Of a stretch of 5,911 bases of DNA, positions 5,259 through 5,911 are shown in pieces. The position numbers and the translations under genes were made by a program. Under the pieces are notes generated by a model. That model was not told where the DNA came from. It made no database searches and saw only the letters and a list, made by a program, of their open reading frames with translations. This stretch comes from an uncultured Collinsella sp. (GTDB taxonomy: Bacteria > Actinomycetota > Coriobacteriia > Coriobacteriales > Coriobacteriaceae): NCBI GenBank assembly GCA_902478945.1, contig CABSMX010000110.1:1-5911 (forward strand). The letters run 5' to 3'. Position 1 is the stretch's first letter. The number at the start of each line of letters is the position of its first letter.

Positions 5259-5264
5259 TATACT
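5259..5264 (+). promoter_or_regulatory. Candidate -10 box of the gatC-gatA operon
   Basis: TATACT matches five of six consensus positions and would start RNA near 5271, about 30 nt before the gatC start. No clear -35 is visible (CTGCTC at 17 nt spacing is poor). It is the best candidate because gatC needs a promoter after the repeat region. Confidence 0.45.
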
Positions 5265-5299
5265 AGAGCGGTTTATCTGTTATGCGGAAGGGAGCGCCT

Positions 5300-5611
5300 A
5301 TGGCACTCAGCGAGAAAGACGTGCGCGGCATCGCCGAGTACGCAAAGATCGCACTGACCGATGACGAGCTCACCCAGATGACGTCCTACCTGAACGACGC
5401 CGTCCAGATGCTCGAGCCCGTCTTGCAATATGACTTGCCCGACGTGGAGCCCACGTTCCATCCCATCGGAAGCCTGTCCAACGTGATGGGCGATGACCTG
5501 CGCGAACCCGAGCGCGACCTGCCGCTCGACGTCGCGCTCGAAAACGCCGGCAGCGCGCGCGACCGCTACTTCCGCGTGCCGTCCATTTTGGGAGAGGGGG
5601 AGAGCGAGTAA
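5300..5611 (+). CDS. gatC: Asp-tRNA(Asn)/Glu-tRNA(Gln) amidotransferase subunit C
   Basis: GatC is the small non-catalytic subunit that holds GatA and GatB together in the complex converting mischarged Glu-tRNA(Gln) (and Asp-tRNA(Asn)) to the correct amide form. The 103-aa product, close to the family's usual length of about 95-100, starts MALSEKDVRGIAEYAKIALT, the expected N-terminal helices. Its second half has VEPTFHP and MGDDLREPERD, matching the conserved GatC belt region. The start at 5300 is chosen because AGGGAG (5289-5294) lies 5 nt upstream; the in-frame ATG at 5282 has no site and would add six residues. Its stop overlaps the gatA start by one base (TAATG), indicating translational coupling. 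Confidence 0.94.
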   Translation: MALSEKDVRGIAEYAKIALTDDELTQMTSYLNDAVQMLEPVLQYDLPDVEPTFHPIGSLSNVMGDDLREPERDLPLDVALENAGSARDRYFRVPSILGEGESE

Positions 5612-5911
5612 TGGCGCAGAGTTTCGATTCCCTTACCGCCGCCCAGATCGCCGCGGGCGTTGCCGCCGGCGACTTTACCGCTACCGAGGTGGCCCAGGCC
5701 TCCTTTGCCGCCATCGAGGCGCGCGAGGGCGGGGTCCAGGCATTCCTGCAGGTGGCGCCCGAGCTCGCGCTCGAGGCCGCTGCGCGCGTAGATGCCGACC
5801 GTGCCGCAGGCAAGCCGCTGCCCCCGCTCGCGGGCGTGCCGCTGGCCATCAAGGACAACATGAACCTCGTGGGCACGCGCACCACCTGTGCTTCCCGCAT
5901 GCTCGAGGACT
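5611..5911 (+). CDS. gatA: Asp-tRNA(Asn)/Glu-tRNA(Gln) amidotransferase subunit A, 3' end outside window
   Basis: GatA is the amidase-signature glutaminase that supplies ammonia to GatB for tRNA-dependent amidation. Only the first 100 residues of a protein usually near 480-490 aa are present. They begin MAQSFDSLTAAQIAAGVAAG and reach LAGVPLAIKDNMNLVGTRTT, where Lys81 in AIKDN is the lysine of the Ser-cisSer-Lys triad; both serines would lie beyond the window. The start overlaps the gatC stop, with the purine-rich GGGAGAGGGGGAG just upstream. GatB would be expected downstream but is not visible. Confidence 0.94.
   Translation, partial: MAQSFDSLTAAQIAAGVAAGDFTATEVAQASFAAIEAREGGVQAFLQVAPELALEAAARVDADRAAGKPLPPLAGVPLAIKDNMNLVGTRTTCASRMLED

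Larger units (their letters stand above)
4934..5299. other. Repeat-rich intergenic region between sortase and gatC
   Basis: I find no convincing gene in these 366 bases. Open frames across 4991-5364 have no ribosome binding site and merely translate the 21-bp tandem repeat. The region carries, in order, a 15-bp direct repeat, a 10-bp-stem hairpin, a 15-bp inverted repeat with a nested palindrome, four 21-bp tandem units, a repeated TTTCGCTGCA (5158-5167 and 5212-5221), and the gatC promoter zone. It may end sortase transcription through its hairpins and may be a REP-like element. Confidence 0.65.

Overview
The window looks like a chromosomal segment of a GC-rich Gram-positive actinobacterium. 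The pilin style (paired isopeptide-domain fimbrial proteins with a class C sortase) and the flanking gatC-gatA genes suggest Coriobacteriia, possibly a Collinsella-like gut bacterium. That assignment is recognition of protein style, not a database match. All recognised genes are on the + strand.

Positions 1-3408 are a pilus-subunit region. The 3' part of an ancillary or second pilin gene (1-1344) is followed by a complete backbone-type pilin gene (1453-3270) with a signal peptide, an N-terminal pilin domain, a D2-type isopeptide domain, a SpaA/CnaB-type domain with an E-box, and an LPLTG sorting signal. The two proteins are recognisably homologous. The first has an MPSTG sorting signal and very GC-rich DNA. 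The second has a much AT-richer middle between GC-rich ends. A textbook intrinsic terminator (3371-3408) closes this unit.

Positions 3409-3988 hold an isolated 50-codon gene (3575-3727) for a one-pass membrane peptide with an extremely basic tail. It has a good ribosome binding site and its own terminator-like hairpin. An inverted-repeat-rich leader precedes the sortase.

Positions 3989-4933 encode a class C (pilus-type) sortase with two membrane segments and the His/Cys/Arg catalytic set. It would cross-link the pilins between the LPLTG (and perhaps MPSTG) threonine and a pilin-motif lysine. The pilins and sortase therefore form one functional locus, but terminators split it into at least two or three transcription units.

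Positions 4934-5299 contain no convincing gene. They hold a composite of repeats: a 15-bp direct repeat, a 10-bp perfect hairpin, a 15-bp perfect inverted repeat around a nested 14-bp palindrome, and four 21-bp tandem units. This resembles a mobile or REP-like intergenic element sitting between the pilus locus and a housekeeping operon.

Positions 5300-5911 start the gatC-gatA operon (Asp-tRNA(Asn)/Glu-tRNA(Gln) amidotransferase); gatA runs off the end of the window.
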